Notes: a model not told the origin generated them from the letters alone. A stretch of 64,000 nt of DNA from Neodontobutis hainanensis (GCA_024349245.1 JALDNG010000514.1:1-64000); one strand, 5' to 3'; counted from the first letter of the stretch, positions 21,944-33,150 are shown. Translations and numbers: made by a program.

Positions 21944-23076
21944 GGGTCCATAAGCAATACAGGGGAAGATGACTTTGTGAAAATAAGTCTTCCCACCCCA
22001 CCAACTTTCTTTTTTATATCCAAAAAAGAATGGGAGGAGAGTAATGAAAAAAGGACCAAGAGTGGCTTTAAAGGTCTGGAGTGGACCAATGTCATTGGCA
22101 AAGTTCTGAGGACAATCCATCCCTTTTGTTCATTTTCATTTAAGAGACACAGATTGAAAACTTTAGGCTCCAAGAGACAAGGTCCAGATTTCTGGTGTCT
22201 TGCATATTGCAATTTTGAGGACTGCTCAGTAACTGCAACTGTTACTATTAAAGACCTTAAGGCAAATGTAAACTTTGATGGTAAAAAAGCCAAACACAGC
22301 TGTACAGAGCTTCGTAGACGTCCTGTGAGGGCCAGCAACAGAGATAAACCTGAGCTTCAATTACAGAGTCAGCTACCACGGGAAATGTACCTGGAGAATC
22401 TCGTAAAATTGGAGGAGGATGTTATGATATCTGGATGTCGTGATGAGGCTCCCTCTCAGCAGATACTAAAAAACATTGGTTTTGAGGCTCGTCAAAAAAC
22501 AAGACCACACAATAATGAATTAATAAGCCTCCAGCTTATAATTGATGGGAAAAAAAAATCCAGATAACGTCCTTCAAAAAGTGCTGCAGGATCCAAAAGG
22601 TGTGATGCTGTGGTCCCAGCAGAGCATTGAGATATTTCAGGTGCGCTGTCGGAGGACATTGTTTATCTGGATGCCACCGGCTCAATAAAGAAGAAGGAGG
22701 AGGGTTATCCTCCCTTTTATGTCTATGAGTTTGTTGTTAGAAATCCCCAAAAATCCAAGCCCCCCTTTGCAGTGGCTACATATCTAACATGTGACCACAG
22801 CCTCTGTTCACCATTTTCTGGAGGCCTTTCAAACTGAGGTGGCAAGACTTTTTGGAAGAGGCATTTGTGTGCCAGTCATGCTTATTTGTGATGGGTCCAT
22901 GGTAATAATGAAGGCAATATGTATTTCATTTGCCCAGAAAAATTTGAATGACACACTGGATAGGTATTTTGCAATTGCCACAGGACAGGCAAAGCAGGCT
23001 GCCTTGGATTTGCCAATACTGCACTGCTGTCTAAGCCACATCATGAAAAATGCGAAAGACGTGTAAAAAATTTTAA
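21944..23076 (+). pseudogene. MULE-like transposase main exon (zinc-binding domain, two catalytic Asp)
   Basis: Acceptor AG at 21942-21943. The open part (to 22567) begins GSISNTGEDDFVKIS and holds a zinc-binding segment with DFWCLAYCNFEDC and KAKHSC, like the FLYWCH/WRKY-type fingers of MULE proteins. Frames then shift at an A9 run (22550-22558), near 22637 and near 22795. Across these breaks the MULE core is legible: VYLDATGS (first Asp), VMLICDGSMVIMKAI (second Asp) and LHCCLSHIMKN (the C-x3-H motif between second Asp and Glu). It ends near GTAAGG at about 23077. Inactive as read, though two breaks sit in homopolymers. Confidence 0.7.
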
Positions 23077-23401
23077 GTAAGGATTACTAGTCTATTACTG
23101 CGTCTATACACTGTACTGTACCAAAACAAATTATACTGTCTTCTAAAGTCATAGTTCATTATTTAAACTAAAACTTAGACACAATCACTTGATTGTAATG
23201 AAAACTGACGGTGTTACAGTTCTTTTTATGTAGGTACTGCAAATTTCACATCCTGATTTATCAGGTCATAATTATATCAAAAACTGATGATAAAATCTCA
23301 AATACAGATATTAAATATTTGTATGTTAGTAAAGGTATAGTAAAACAAGTTACAGTTATTAAGATGATTACTACTAGTATTTACTATTTTTTTTCCTACA
23401 G

Positions 23402-23633
23402 TGCACCAAAGCATTACCAACTGGCAATGCATGTTATTGGTCTGCTAACAACAGCTAGCAGCCTTGCAGAACTCGATGAGATGCTTCTCAGTGCTACCAT
23501 TCTTTTTGGTAGTCCATGCAGTGGACCAAGCACCCGAAAACATTTTCAAAATATGCAGAAATTGATGCAGAAGAGCATTTTTGAACAAGATTTGGTTGAG
23601 CCTGCTACATATATGCAGGTTGATGACTTGGAG
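23402..23633 (+). pseudogene. Transposase exon 3
   Basis: Acceptor AG at 23400-23401, donor GT at 23634-23635. Open reading with PKHYQLAMHVIGLLTTASSL, AELDEMLLSATILFGSP and STRKHFQNMQKL. It follows the C-x3-H motif as expected. An acidic residue in the AELDEM segment is a candidate for the third catalytic position, which is only an inference. Confidence 0.6.
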
Positions 23634-23760
23634 GTAACAGATCTTACAAATGTGAATCTTGTGCATACATTTTAAAACAAGCCTTAGTGGTCAATTGATA
23701 TCTGCAACAGATATCGTTGATATAGATTTTTCTTCTTTATATATTTTTATTTCATTTTAG

Positions 23761-24310
23761 GAAGTTCTTGGGACAAACTGCTTTGCCAAACACTACCGAA
23801 AGCTGACAGCAGAGGCTCCATTACAAAGGGTGACCCAAACTTTAATTTTTGCAAGGGTCTTATACATTACATGGCAAAATTGATGCTCCCCTACGCAGCA
23901 CTGTGGAGTGGGATTATGCTTAGGTAATTTATCAGCAAGTAATTAATCATAAAATTTATTTATGTGTTACTGATCATTTATTAAACAACACTAAACAGGT
24001 GACCTTGGCAGGCATGGACAAGGACCAGTATACATGGAGTATTCAAAAAAATACCAGAGTCTAAGACATATCAAAGACAAGTAAGTCAATTCATGTCTAC
24101 AAAATTATGACATTTGAAAATATACCTATTTTACTATAAATTACTCTTGATTGCAGAACATCACAGAGGACAACAAAACCCAGGGCATAATGGAGAAAAG
24201 CCAGTAGGATCTTAAACATGACTTAACATGACTTTGTCATCCATTACCAAAGGAGCCACACAGCACAATTAAGAGAATTTAAGGACTCCATGCGTGATAA
24301 ACAAAGAAAG
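23761..24310 (+). pseudogene. Transposase exons 4-6
   Basis: Three splice-bounded pieces: 23761-23923 (FAKHYRKLT, then after a frameshift MAKLMLPYAALWSGIML), 23999-24080 (GDLGRHGQGPVYMEYSKKYQ, LRHIKDK) and 24157-24310 (ITEDNKTQGIMEKSQ, stop, then TAQLREFKDSMRDKQRK). GT and AG borders are intact, but stops and frameshifts break the protein. Confidence 0.55.
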
Positions 24311-25020
24311 GTGTGTAACATATCTTTAAAAGCGGATTGATTTTGTTCTGCAGTATGTTACTTGCAGCAGTGATTTCAAAAGCAGCATGTATTAAGAGAT
24401 AATTTATATTTCATGTAAATGTGTTTTATACCCACTAGGTTAAGACATTTTATCCAGTTAAAAACTATGCAGTAACTGTTTTATTGTAGAGTTTACTAAC
24501 TTTAATAGTACTTCTAACTTCTAAGATATGTCTCCTCAATCAACAAACCCTTTACCTTCAAAACAACTCAAACAAATGTTAAGGTTATTTCTTTCCTATT
24601 ACTTAACATTTATATCTGAACATTGCTCTGAACACACAAGTGTTTTAAAACATTTTTTAAATAATGTAAAATAAAAATAAAATTTTAAAAACCAAAACTT
24701 CTTTTTATTACATAAAACTTTTTGAATAAGAAGCTGATCGCCTTTTGTAAATACACTGTATGTGGCTTTATTTAAGAACGCAGCAACTGCCATTAAAGAG
24801 CAGTAGTACAACTGCTCCAAAACTATAATATTATACATTTAAATCAATTTCCAAAGTAGTAATTAATAATGTTTAAATGAAGGAGATGAGCAATATTACA
24901 GATGTTTAGACACAGGCTCTAATGGGAAAATGTGGGTATCTTTTATTTTTTAGATGTGTGTGTGTTTGTTTAATTTTATTTGCTATGTTTCAACAATGTT
25001 TCTTTTCATTCCTCCGAAAG
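24311..25020. other. Intron or spacer between transposase and macro exon
   Basis: AT-rich. An open plus frame enters the macro exon from 24922, but its first part is low-complexity (VCVCLILF). The pyrimidine stretch TTTCTTTTCATTCCTCC at 24997-25013 looks like a splice acceptor tract. Confidence 0.5.
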
Positions 25021-25753
25021 GCAGAACCTCCTGTACTGGCAAGCCTCCCCTCCAAAAAGGCACAGCCATCTCCAGCTGGTGTGCTACCAGATGACAGATC
25101 TCAAAACTGGGCATCAACGCATCAACAACCACAACAAAATCTCCAATTTTCCATTTATTTGGACAAAAATGTTGAGGTCTGTGTGTGGGAGGCTGACCTC
25201 ACAAAATTTAAAGTTGAGGTGGTGGTAAATGCAGCCAATAACAATCTTCGGCATGGTGGTGGTCTAGCGCTTGCATTGAGTCAAGCTGGAGGACCACAGA
25301 TTCAACAGGAGTGTAGTGACTGCATAACGACATTTGGTCCTTTAAAAATTGGAGACACTCTTGTCACTAACCCTGGAAACCTACCCTGCAAAAAAACTCA
25401 TACACGCTGTTGGCCCGTGTCTAACTCCTCATGCAACAAAGGCCAGCTTAATGACAGCAAAAAAGGACTTAGAACAGACAGTCCGAAACATTTTGATGAA
25501 AGTCATTAACATGAAACTTGCCACTGTTGCCATACCAGCTATACGTTCTGGCATCTTTAACTTTCCACCACAACCATGCTCTGAAACCATTGTACAGGCT
25601 ATTAAAAAATTCCATGAGCAAGACCAACCGACAACTCTTCTAACAATAAACCTGGTAAGCAACCAAAGGCTGACTGTGAAGGCGCTACAAACAGCATGTC
25701 AGAAGATTTTTCGCAAACCACAAGAAGTAATACAGACACAGACTCTGGAAAAT
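25021..25753 (+). CDS. Macro (ADP-ribose-binding) domain exon in the 13-kb element
   Basis: Acceptor near 25019-25020, donor GT at 25754-25755. After a 45-residue polar lead the exon encodes a complete macro domain: VEVVVNAANNNLRHGGGLAL (Asn/Asp-binding loop and glycine-rich loop), AGGPQIQQEC, then GDTLVTNPGNLPCKK, HAVGPCL and VAIPAIRSGIFNFP (second ligand loop). It most resembles the macro domains of PARP9/14/15-type proteins. A single break is seen, an A7 run at 25390-25396 where six A would restore the frame. Function by family: binding or removing ADP-ribose from proteins. A role for the transposon is inferred. Confidence 0.8.
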
Positions 25754-25910
25754 GTAAGCAACTCATTATGGTTTGTACTCAAATGATAACAAGATACTTT
25801 CATGAACAATGTCATTAATTACATGTATACCATTCTTACATCTACTACAATGTCAAAAATATACATTAGTTTTAAATAATAGTGTGAAAGGGATTATACC
25901 TACATTTTTA

Positions 25911-28756
25911 GGCCCGAGCCGGTGATAGCCGGGAGGGCCTATTGTTTTTGCTCGGATTATTTTTTTTTTTTTTTTTTTTTTTTTTATTTTTATTTTTCTG
26001 CAAAATGATCCTCAATTTGACCCAGTGAACATGCGCGAAAAGTCATTTTTATTTGGCCCAAAGTTCAAGATCGGCGAAAAATTTATGTATTTGAAGTCGC
26101 CGAAAAAAAAATATGAAAAATGACTCAGTGGCGACCCCTAGAAAAGTCAAAATACATTGGGCCTATGGAAAGTGAAAGTACATTTTTTCCAATGTAGAAA
26201 TACAAAACTTGGTAGGTCCATAGAACACCTCAGGGCAAACAGAAAAGTCTATGACAGCCACAGCGTAAACTCAACAGGAAGTCCGCCATGTGGGTGAAAG
26301 TCGCGCCACCTAAATCGCAACCCTTACGCCAAAAGATTCAACTCATTGTTTTTGTCTAAATGGCCCCAATTTTGGTGAGTATCATCTAGACACATGTGCC
26401 AACAAAAGCTGTCATTTTGTTTTTGATATCTTATCGGGTGTGGGTGTGGCAAGCCTGTAACGAGGCGGCCATTTTTGTGGTAATAAATTATCCGTTTACT
26501 CTTAAACGCCTTCTCGGATCAAGTTGGACTCAAAAAGGCGTTTGTGCACATTCACGACCTGAACACAAAGATATGTAAATAAAAGGGTTAGCTTTAGAAA
26601 TGGCCCTCTAGCGCCACCTACAAACTTATAATGGGACCCAAGAATTTAGTATGTCATAGAGACATAAAATTTGGCACACACATCACTTATGTCATGACGA
26701 ACATAAAAGCTAATGACAACCACCCCCTATTTATAAATGTGTTGCCATAGCAACGGCGCAAATATGTGGAAAAAGTCAATGGGAAGGGAAAATGACTCAG
26801 TGGCGACCCCTGGGAAATGAAAATACATTCGGCCTATGGAAAGTGAAAGTAATTTTTTCCAACGTAGAAAAATGAAACTTGGTACATCCATAGGACACCT
26901 CAGGCCAAACAGAAAAGTCTATGACAGCCACAGCCTAAACTCAACAGGAAGTCCACCATGTGGGGTGAAAGGCGCGACCAACTAAATCGCACCCCTCAGG
27001 TCAAAAGATTAAACCCAATGTGTTTTCATCTAAATGGCCCCAATTTTGGTGAGTATCATCTAGACACATGTGCCAACCAAACTTGTCATTTTGTTTTTGA
27101 TATCTTATCGGGTGTGGGTGTGGCAAACCTGTAACGAGGCAGCAGCTTTTGTGAAAATAAAATATACCTTAACTCTCAAATGCCTTCTCGGATCAAGTTG
27201 GACCCAAAAAGGCGTTTGTGCACATTCACGACCTGAACACAAAGATATGTAAATAAAAGGGTTTGCTTTAGAAATGGCCCTCTAGCGCCACCTACAAACT
27301 TATAATGGGACCCAAGAATTTAGTTTGTAATAGAGACATAAAATTTGGTACACACATCACTTATGTTATGACGAACATAAAAGCCAATGACAACCACCCC
27401 CTATTTATAAATTTGTTGCCATAGCAACGCGCAAATATGTGGAAAAAGTCAATGGGAAGGGAAAATTTTAGTTTGTCCTAGGCAAATGAAACTTGGTACA
27501 CACATCCAGCATGGGCTTATGAACATAAAAGCCAATGGGGACCACACCCTATCACACACGAGAAGGCGGCCATTTTGAATTGAAAATGTGAACCGGGTTA
27601 GAATACACCTCACTTTTAAAAATTGACAGAAAATAGCTGCTTCATTCAAGAAACACCAAACTTAGGCAAAATGAGCTAAACACTTGTGTGCAAAATAGAC
27701 AATGCCTTTTCTTGTTGTTTTTGCTCAATTTATATTTTTATTTAATTTTTATTTTTCTGCAAATTTTTCTGCAAAATTGTCCTTAATTTTGACCCAGTAA
27801 ATGTGCGCAAAAGTTAATTTTATTGGCCACTAAACTTAAGCCTGGCGAAATATTGATGTATCTTAAGTATTTGAAAAAATAATAAAAAGAAATGACTCAG
27901 TGGCGACCCTGGGAAATGAAAATACATTCGGCCTATGGAAAGTGAAAGTAATTTTTTCCAACGTAGAAAAATGAAACTTGGTACATCCATAGGACACCTC
28001 AGGCCAAACAGAAAAGTCTATGACAGCCACAGCCTAAACTCAACAGGAAGTCCGCCAGGTGGGGTGGAACACGGACCACCTAAATTGCACCCTCGGGTCA
28101 AAAGCTTAAACCCAATGTGTTTTTTTCTAAAAGGCCCCAAATTTGTTGAGTATTATCTAGACACGAGTGCCAACCAAAGTTGTCATTTTGTTTTTTGATA
28201 CATTTACGGCTGTGGTCGTAATGAGCCTGTGAAGAGGCAGCCATTTCTTTGGGAAATAAATGCCATTTACCAAATGCCAGGATCCTTCCTTTAAAGGACG
28301 CTCCTCCAGAGCCAAGACTAGAGCCTTGGAAAGCTCTTCAGAATCTTTTGGAACTTGTAAACTTGTTTTTTTAGACAAGTAATATTTACATTTTTACTTT
28401 TCAACAGGCGGGTGCAGCGATTTCTGAGCAAATCTCCAGTCAGTACTTTGTTTTTCTCTCCTTAGCCCAAACATAATCTATTATTTTTATAATTTCAGAC
28501 AGATCCCAGGAAAACCAGGGAATGTGGAGACCTTTAACTCTAAATACAAGGTGGTGTAGCAGGCCCCAGCAGTAGCACAGGCCCGAGGTGATGAAGCAGG
28601 CTCCAGCCAGAAGAAGATTCAAGCAGAGGCACAGGCCCAGTTATTTGACATTACTGTGAAGTTTACGCTTTAAAGCACGAAATGCATTCCTCCGAATACA
28701 TGTGTCCCCGCGGTCGCAAGGGTGGCGAGGGCCTTTATCGCCGCTTGCGGCTTTAA
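25911..28756 (+). repeat. Unclassified 3-kb repeat family, copy A
   Basis: Starts GGCCCGAGCCGGTGATAGCC and ends GCCGCTTGCGGCTTTAA. Both ends can fold into short GC hairpins. Inside, a unit starting AATGACTCAGTGGCGACCC is repeated at about 26119, 26786 and 27891, and short motifs such as AAACTTGGTACA and GAACATAAAAGC(T/C)AATG recur. Small open frames are incidental. It interrupts the intron between the macro exon and the protease exons. Confidence 0.85.
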
Positions 28757-28808
28757 TTATATTTGTATTCTTATCACCTACATCTTGAATCTGTTTGGAA
28801 ACAAAAAG

Positions 28809-30103
28809 ACACAGAGGTAGTGGTGCTACCGACCCAGCAACAGGGACAGTCATTAATCATCCACCACAGTGAGCTGTGTTCACTTCGTCCTCACCAATGG
28901 TTAACTGGCGAGGTATAATTATATCCTTAGTAATCCTTGAGGAATGAGTTTTATTCATAACACTTCTTTTAAAAAAGGTAAATTTCAAAACATTTCTTAT
29001 TCAATTTATAATAATAATAACAAACATCCAAGACTGAAATGGATAATTACTTTTAAACTGTGTTATAAGAAGAGCAGTATCCTTTCGTAAATGCTAATGA
29101 TAGACCAAAATATATAATTTTTTTATTTATTGAAAATTTTGTACTATATACCATTTTTCCACCACTGTAGATAATTGAAGGCCTCCTAATGTAATAGTGT
29201 GTGGTCTGAAGATGGAAAGGACTCTCTATATTCTTGATCACTACTCTGCAGGTGTGATACTGTTTGACAAAGAGGAGAAGGTTAAACGCTTTAGCCGGAG
29301 CACGGTAATATGAGTGATGTGACAATGAACTGTTCACCAACAATTTGGTTAGACTTTAAACTGAAAACATAATTCAATTTTTAACAGGCAAGGTTTGACC
29401 AATACCAGGGAATTCTGTCCTTTGTTAATATTAAGGGTGCTCACTGGAAACTACTGGTTAGTTGAAGAATTATGTGTTTTACATATTAAAACTAAGCCTT
29501 TTTTTCTGTAAACCCTAAAATATTTTTTTAATGTTCTTTAGTATATTAATGCAGTCAACGGATGTGTATTTCTTGTGGATCCAGCAGCAAGCTTCACAGA
29601 GCAAAAGGATTCAAATTGTGCTGCCAAAAGATTACAGTAATGTAAACGTTCGTTAATCAGGTCATCTTTAATTGTAATTACAATCTGTTGTTCATCAAAC
29701 AAAAACCAGTTCTAAAAGATTATTGAATCATTTGCTCTTCAAATACATGTTTTTATTTTTAAATTTATCAAAAACACCTTTCTCAGAAAATACCTGGAAT
29801 TAAGGAAGAAGGAATGGGTGGACATAAAATGGAAGGGAGGAGTTTTGAAACATCCAATTCAGCAGGATAGCTGTGTGGTAATGGTAAGGCTTTAATAAAG
29901 TAATTAGATGTAGACACAATTCCCAGTAATCATCACTTATAGGTCCTAACTGTACTGGTTCACTGGTTTCAATGGCTTCATGCAGATGGCAAAGGCACTT
30001 ATGGAATCCTTTCCATATGTTCAAGAAGTCACATTTGGGACGTCAAAAAAGGAAATGGCAAAAATGCAAAAAGACATGGCTCTTCAAATACTGAAGGCTT
30101 CAT
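28809..30103 (+). pseudogene. Ulp1/SENP-like cysteine protease exons in the 13-kb element
   Basis: Six splice-bounded exons: 28809-28912 (SELCSLRPHQWLTGE), 29171-29304 (IIEGLLM, two stops, then TLYILDHYSAGVILF), 29388-29456 (SFVNIKGAHWKLL, catalytic His), 29542-29636 (GCVFLVDP, catalytic Asp), 29787-29883 (QQDSCVVM, catalytic Cys) and 29986-30103 (MAKALMESFPYVQEV). This is the C48 peptidase order WL...HW...D...Q-x3-C. The residue after the Cys is Val rather than the usual Gly. The stops in the second exon suggest decay. By family the enzyme cleaves SUMO or ubiquitin-like conjugates. Confidence 0.7.
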
Positions 30104-30326
30104 GTTAGTAGTAAGTTTTAATGTAAATACTACAAGAAAAATACAATCCACTCATATTAGATAGATGTCTTGTAGCTGTAAGTTCAGCTTTTCAAGAGTG
30201 AGATTAAGTTCTGTAAATATGATGAAATAGACACATTTCACAAGTAAACACATTTAAAAATAAAAATATATGTTTTCACACCACTCTAAAACATTAATGA
30301 AATGTATGTAATTTTATGTATTTTAG

Positions 30327-30606
30327 TTTTTGATATGGACAACATGTGTTCCATGTGTTCCCAAGCAAAGCCTCCTGGATCGGGACCTCCAACGATAGAT
30401 TGGGTAAATTATTTGAAATCATTTGTAAATTGAATTAAGAGTTGCCATTGTATATTACACCTATATATTACTAATAAAATATATATATTGCACTACAGAT
30501 TCAATGTGACACGTGCATACGGCGGTACCATGAGAAATGCCTTGGAAAGACAGGAGAGGACCTTAAAAATATGAGAACTAGCAAATGGATAGCTCTTTAT
30601 GTTTAG
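30327..30606 (+). pseudogene. Partial PHD-type zinc finger, two exons
   Basis: Exons 30327-30403 and 30499-30606 encode MCSMCSQAKPPG and IQCDTCIRRYHEKCLG, a C-x2-C...C-x2-C...H-x2-C arrangement as in PHD fingers. The reading ends KWIALYV-stop. The Trp is in place, but the last C-x2-C pair is missing, so the finger is incomplete as read. It is in frame (phase 1) with the protease exon ending at 30103, implying one protein. By family, PHD fingers read histone H3 tails. Confidence 0.65.
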
Positions 30607-31214
30607 AAATATAAGAGTTCCTTATACTCTTATATATTACCCTTATACTACTTAAATAAGAAGGTTTCTGGTTTGGTGTGTTAAATTGTTTTGACGTATA
30701 AAGTTTTAACTTAGTTGTGTTTTTTTATTATCTAAATAAGTTATGATAAATTAGGGTTATTTTTATTCTAATATATTTTTGACTGTGGCATTGTTAATAA
30801 ATTTTAGATTTTTTTTGGACGTTAATATTGTTTGTAATAAAAAAAATATCATTGTACTTTAGTGTGATAAGCACTTACATTTTTTTAATATGCTACATCA
30901 GATTCTGGAATGACCCTTTGGCAATTAGTAGTTTTCTATAAAATTAAATCTAAAGTTGGTCAATTTATTAAGAAAATTAAGAATTTTCAGGTGTCTTTTA
31001 TTTTGGAATGCTAAATCAGATTATTCTGAAATTTTCTGGAGAAAATTGGCAGCTGTAAGTTTACTTTTAATCAATTAAATAAATTTGGTGTAAAAAATTC
31101 TGAATTATCAGGGGGCTTTTATTTTGTAATTGTGCATTAGATTGTTGCTAAATTACATGCTTTAATGTTATTTTGACATTTATTTGAAATAAAAAAAAAA
31201 CATTATTGTATCAG

Positions 31215-31600
31215 GGTGCACGTGGCAGAGTGGTTAGCACTCCTGCCTTACAGCAAGAAGGTTGTGAGTTCAAAGCCTGGCCGACTCAAACATTCTCAGC
31301 CGACTCCGGTCTTTCTGTGAGGAGTCTGCATGTCCTCCATGTGTTACCGTGGGTTCTCTCCAGGTACTCCGGCTTCCTCCCACCGTCCAAAGACATGTTA
31401 ATTGGCAAGTCTAAAGTGTCCCTAGTGAATGAATGTGAGAGTGAATGGTTGTCTGTCAATGTTTGTATCTATATGTTAGCCCTGCGACTAACTGGCCACT
31501 GTCCAGGGTGTACCCTGCCTCAGGCCCAAAGCTGCTGGGATAGGCTCCAGTCACCTGCGACCCCTAACGGGACAAAGCGGTAGAAAATGAATGAAAAAAA
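31215..31600 (+). repeat. tRNA-derived SINE, copy 3
   Basis: Full-length copy with head GCACGTGGCAGAGTGGTTAG, B-box GGTTGTGAGTTCAAA, body, and a tail ending GGTAGAAAATGAATG. It is inserted in the right TIR of the 13-kb element. Confidence 0.88.
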
Positions 31601-31701
31601 TGAACATTGTTGCATCATTGCAACATCAAAGTTAACATTTCAAAACTGAATTCATTATTGAGTTTGTGAATTATATACATTTATGATAAAAAACTCAATA
31701 T

Positions 31702-32346
31702 TAAAGCCGCAAGCGGCGATAAAGGCCCTCGCCTCCCTTGCGAACGCGGGGACTCATGTACTCGGAGGAGGGCATTTTGTGCTTTAAAGCGTAAACTTCA
31801 CAATAATGTCAAATAACTGGGCCTGTGCCTCTGCTTGAATCTTCTTCTGGCTGGAGCCTGCTTCATCACCTCGGGCCTGTGCTACTGCTGGGACCTGCTA
31901 CACCACCTTGTATTTAGAGTTAAAGGTCTCCACATTCCCTGGTTTTCTTGGGATCTGTCTGAACTTTTGAAAATAAGAGTTTATGCTTAGGCTGAGGTGA
32001 GAAAAACAAAGTACTGGCTGGAGATTTGCAATGTTAAAAAGTAAAAATGTAAATATTAGTTGTCTAAAATAACAAGTTTACCAGTTCCAAAAGATTCTGA
32101 GGAGTTTTCCAAGACTCTAGTCTTGGCTCTGGAGGAGCCTCCTCCAAAGGAAGCATCCTGGCATTTGGTAAATGGCATTTATTTCCCAAAGAAATGAATG
32201 CCTCTTCCCAGGCTCATTACAATCACAGCCACAAATGTATCAAAAAACAAACTGATAACTTTTATTGGCACTCATGTCTAGATAATACTCAACAAATGTG
32301 GGGCCTTTTAGAAGGGCCTTTTAGCCGGTTATCACCGGCTCTGGCC
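31702..32346 (-). repeat. Unclassified 3-kb repeat family, deleted copy C (645 bp)
   Basis: The reverse complement carries both ends of the family (…CCGGTGATAACCGGCT… and …GCCGCTTGCGGCTTTAA) but lacks the internal repeated units. It resembles a non-autonomous deletion derivative. It is inserted in the right TIR of the 13-kb element. Confidence 0.8.
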
Positions 32347-32534
32347 TAATTATCTGTCAAAAGAGACGCAGCTACCGAGAGTTGAAAATGTAAAAAACGA
32401 ACATGGATCAGTTCGGGAGGACGTCTAGGCGCTGTTTCCTTGCATTACCGTAAAACATCTAATACGGGAGCACTCCGAAATAAAGACGGGGCTGGCTTGA
32501 CTGGTGTTTTGCGAAACGGGGATGGCTTGACCGC

Positions 32535-32876
32535 AGTCCATTTAGGAGGTTCCATTGGAGACGCTTGATATTTATACAGTAAACGCTCCGTGCTAAGGGC
32601 GGAGTTTCTAGCGTGAGCAGTAAAAGTGTGGAGATTAATATCCAAAGTCAGTAGGTCACGATTTCCCGGACAAACTTATCGCACGTTTAGGAATATAATT
32701 TCACAGCTATTAAAACTCTCATTAAAGACATAATCTAAACTCTCCTATGTGTAAGGTGTATGGTTACACACATGTATATCATTACGGACACTAAAGAGAG
32801 CAGGAGCACGTGTGACATGTAGAGGTGGCCCATTAGCGGCTGAAGAGCGACAGATACAAAAGGCAGTGTTCTTACC
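32535..32876. other. DOHH intron 1, promoter-proximal part
   Basis: Short unique sequence between the transposon and the probable DOHH exon 1 donor. No ORF with support. Confidence 0.5.
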
Positions 32877-33150
32877 TTCAAAGCAGACTTATCACTTGTG
32901 CCGGTGAACCCACGGACGGATACACCACGGACGGACGAAACCAACTTCCTTCTTTACGTAACTTCCGATCGTGTCCAAAAAGCACCGCCCGCTGCTCGAC
33001 TTTTACATCTGTAGGTTGTGATGTTTCAGATCTAAGTATAACTTTCCAGATCACTTCCATGAGCCCCACTGATTTCAAGCCTTTACATATCAAATGTACG
33101 CAGAGCCGTTGCAGGAACTGAACTTTACGTGTGAACAGTGGCAAACACTA
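32876..33150 (-). other. dohh: Probable DOHH exon 1 (5' UTR), minus strand
   Basis: A strong donor, TTTGAAG|GTAAGA, is read on the minus strand at 32876/32875, next to a promoter-like region. The frame entering this donor is open back to an ATG at 32944 (MVSSVRGVSVRGF) and would join the coding exon at 16077 in phase. That start would give a non-conserved N-terminal extension. A non-coding exon with the start at 16049 is preferred. The upstream limit is arbitrary. Confidence 0.5.

Larger units (their letters stand above)
19464..32534 (+). mobile_element. 13-kb MULE-like DNA transposon with long TIRs and accessory domains
   Basis: The ends are inverted copies beginning GCGGTCAAGCCATCCCCG (left at 19464, right end complement at 32534). 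The flanking 9 bp, CGACCATTT (19455-19463) and AGTCCATTT (32535-32543), agree at seven of nine positions. A 9-bp target duplication is typical of Mutator-like elements. All recognised interior exons run on the plus strand: acidic repeat exon, zinc-binding domain plus transposase, macro domain, Ulp1-like protease and PHD finger. Later insertions are a 2.8-kb repeat (25911-28756), a SINE (31215-31600) and a 645-bp repeat (31702-32346). The host site is DOHH intron 1. Superfamily call: MULE likely; Zisupton-type not excluded. Confidence 0.75.
30885..32534 (-). repeat. Right terminal inverted repeat, interrupted by two insertions
   Basis: The reverse complement follows the left TIR closely in three blocks: 30885-31205, 31605-31701 and 32347-32534. 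The gaps are filled by a SINE and by a short copy of the unclassified repeat family. One of the inner 150-bp units present on the left is partly deleted here. Confidence 0.85.

Noticed and set aside
26396..27252. Similar 60-codon ORFs (MPTKAVILFLISYRV type) seen at 26396, 27070 and 59073
   Set aside because: Copies of the internal unit of the 3-kb repeat family; frames are not kept in all units and no domain is recognised.
25911..28756. Helitron assignment for the 3-kb repeat
   Set aside because: The ends are hairpin-like, but there is no 5' TC or 3' CTRR terminus and no Rep/helicase coding.
32878..33144. 88-codon minus ORF at the promoter region
   Set aside because: No domain, ends exactly at the putative exon 1 donor in a different frame from the DOHH coding exon; likely chance in a CpG-rich 5' region.
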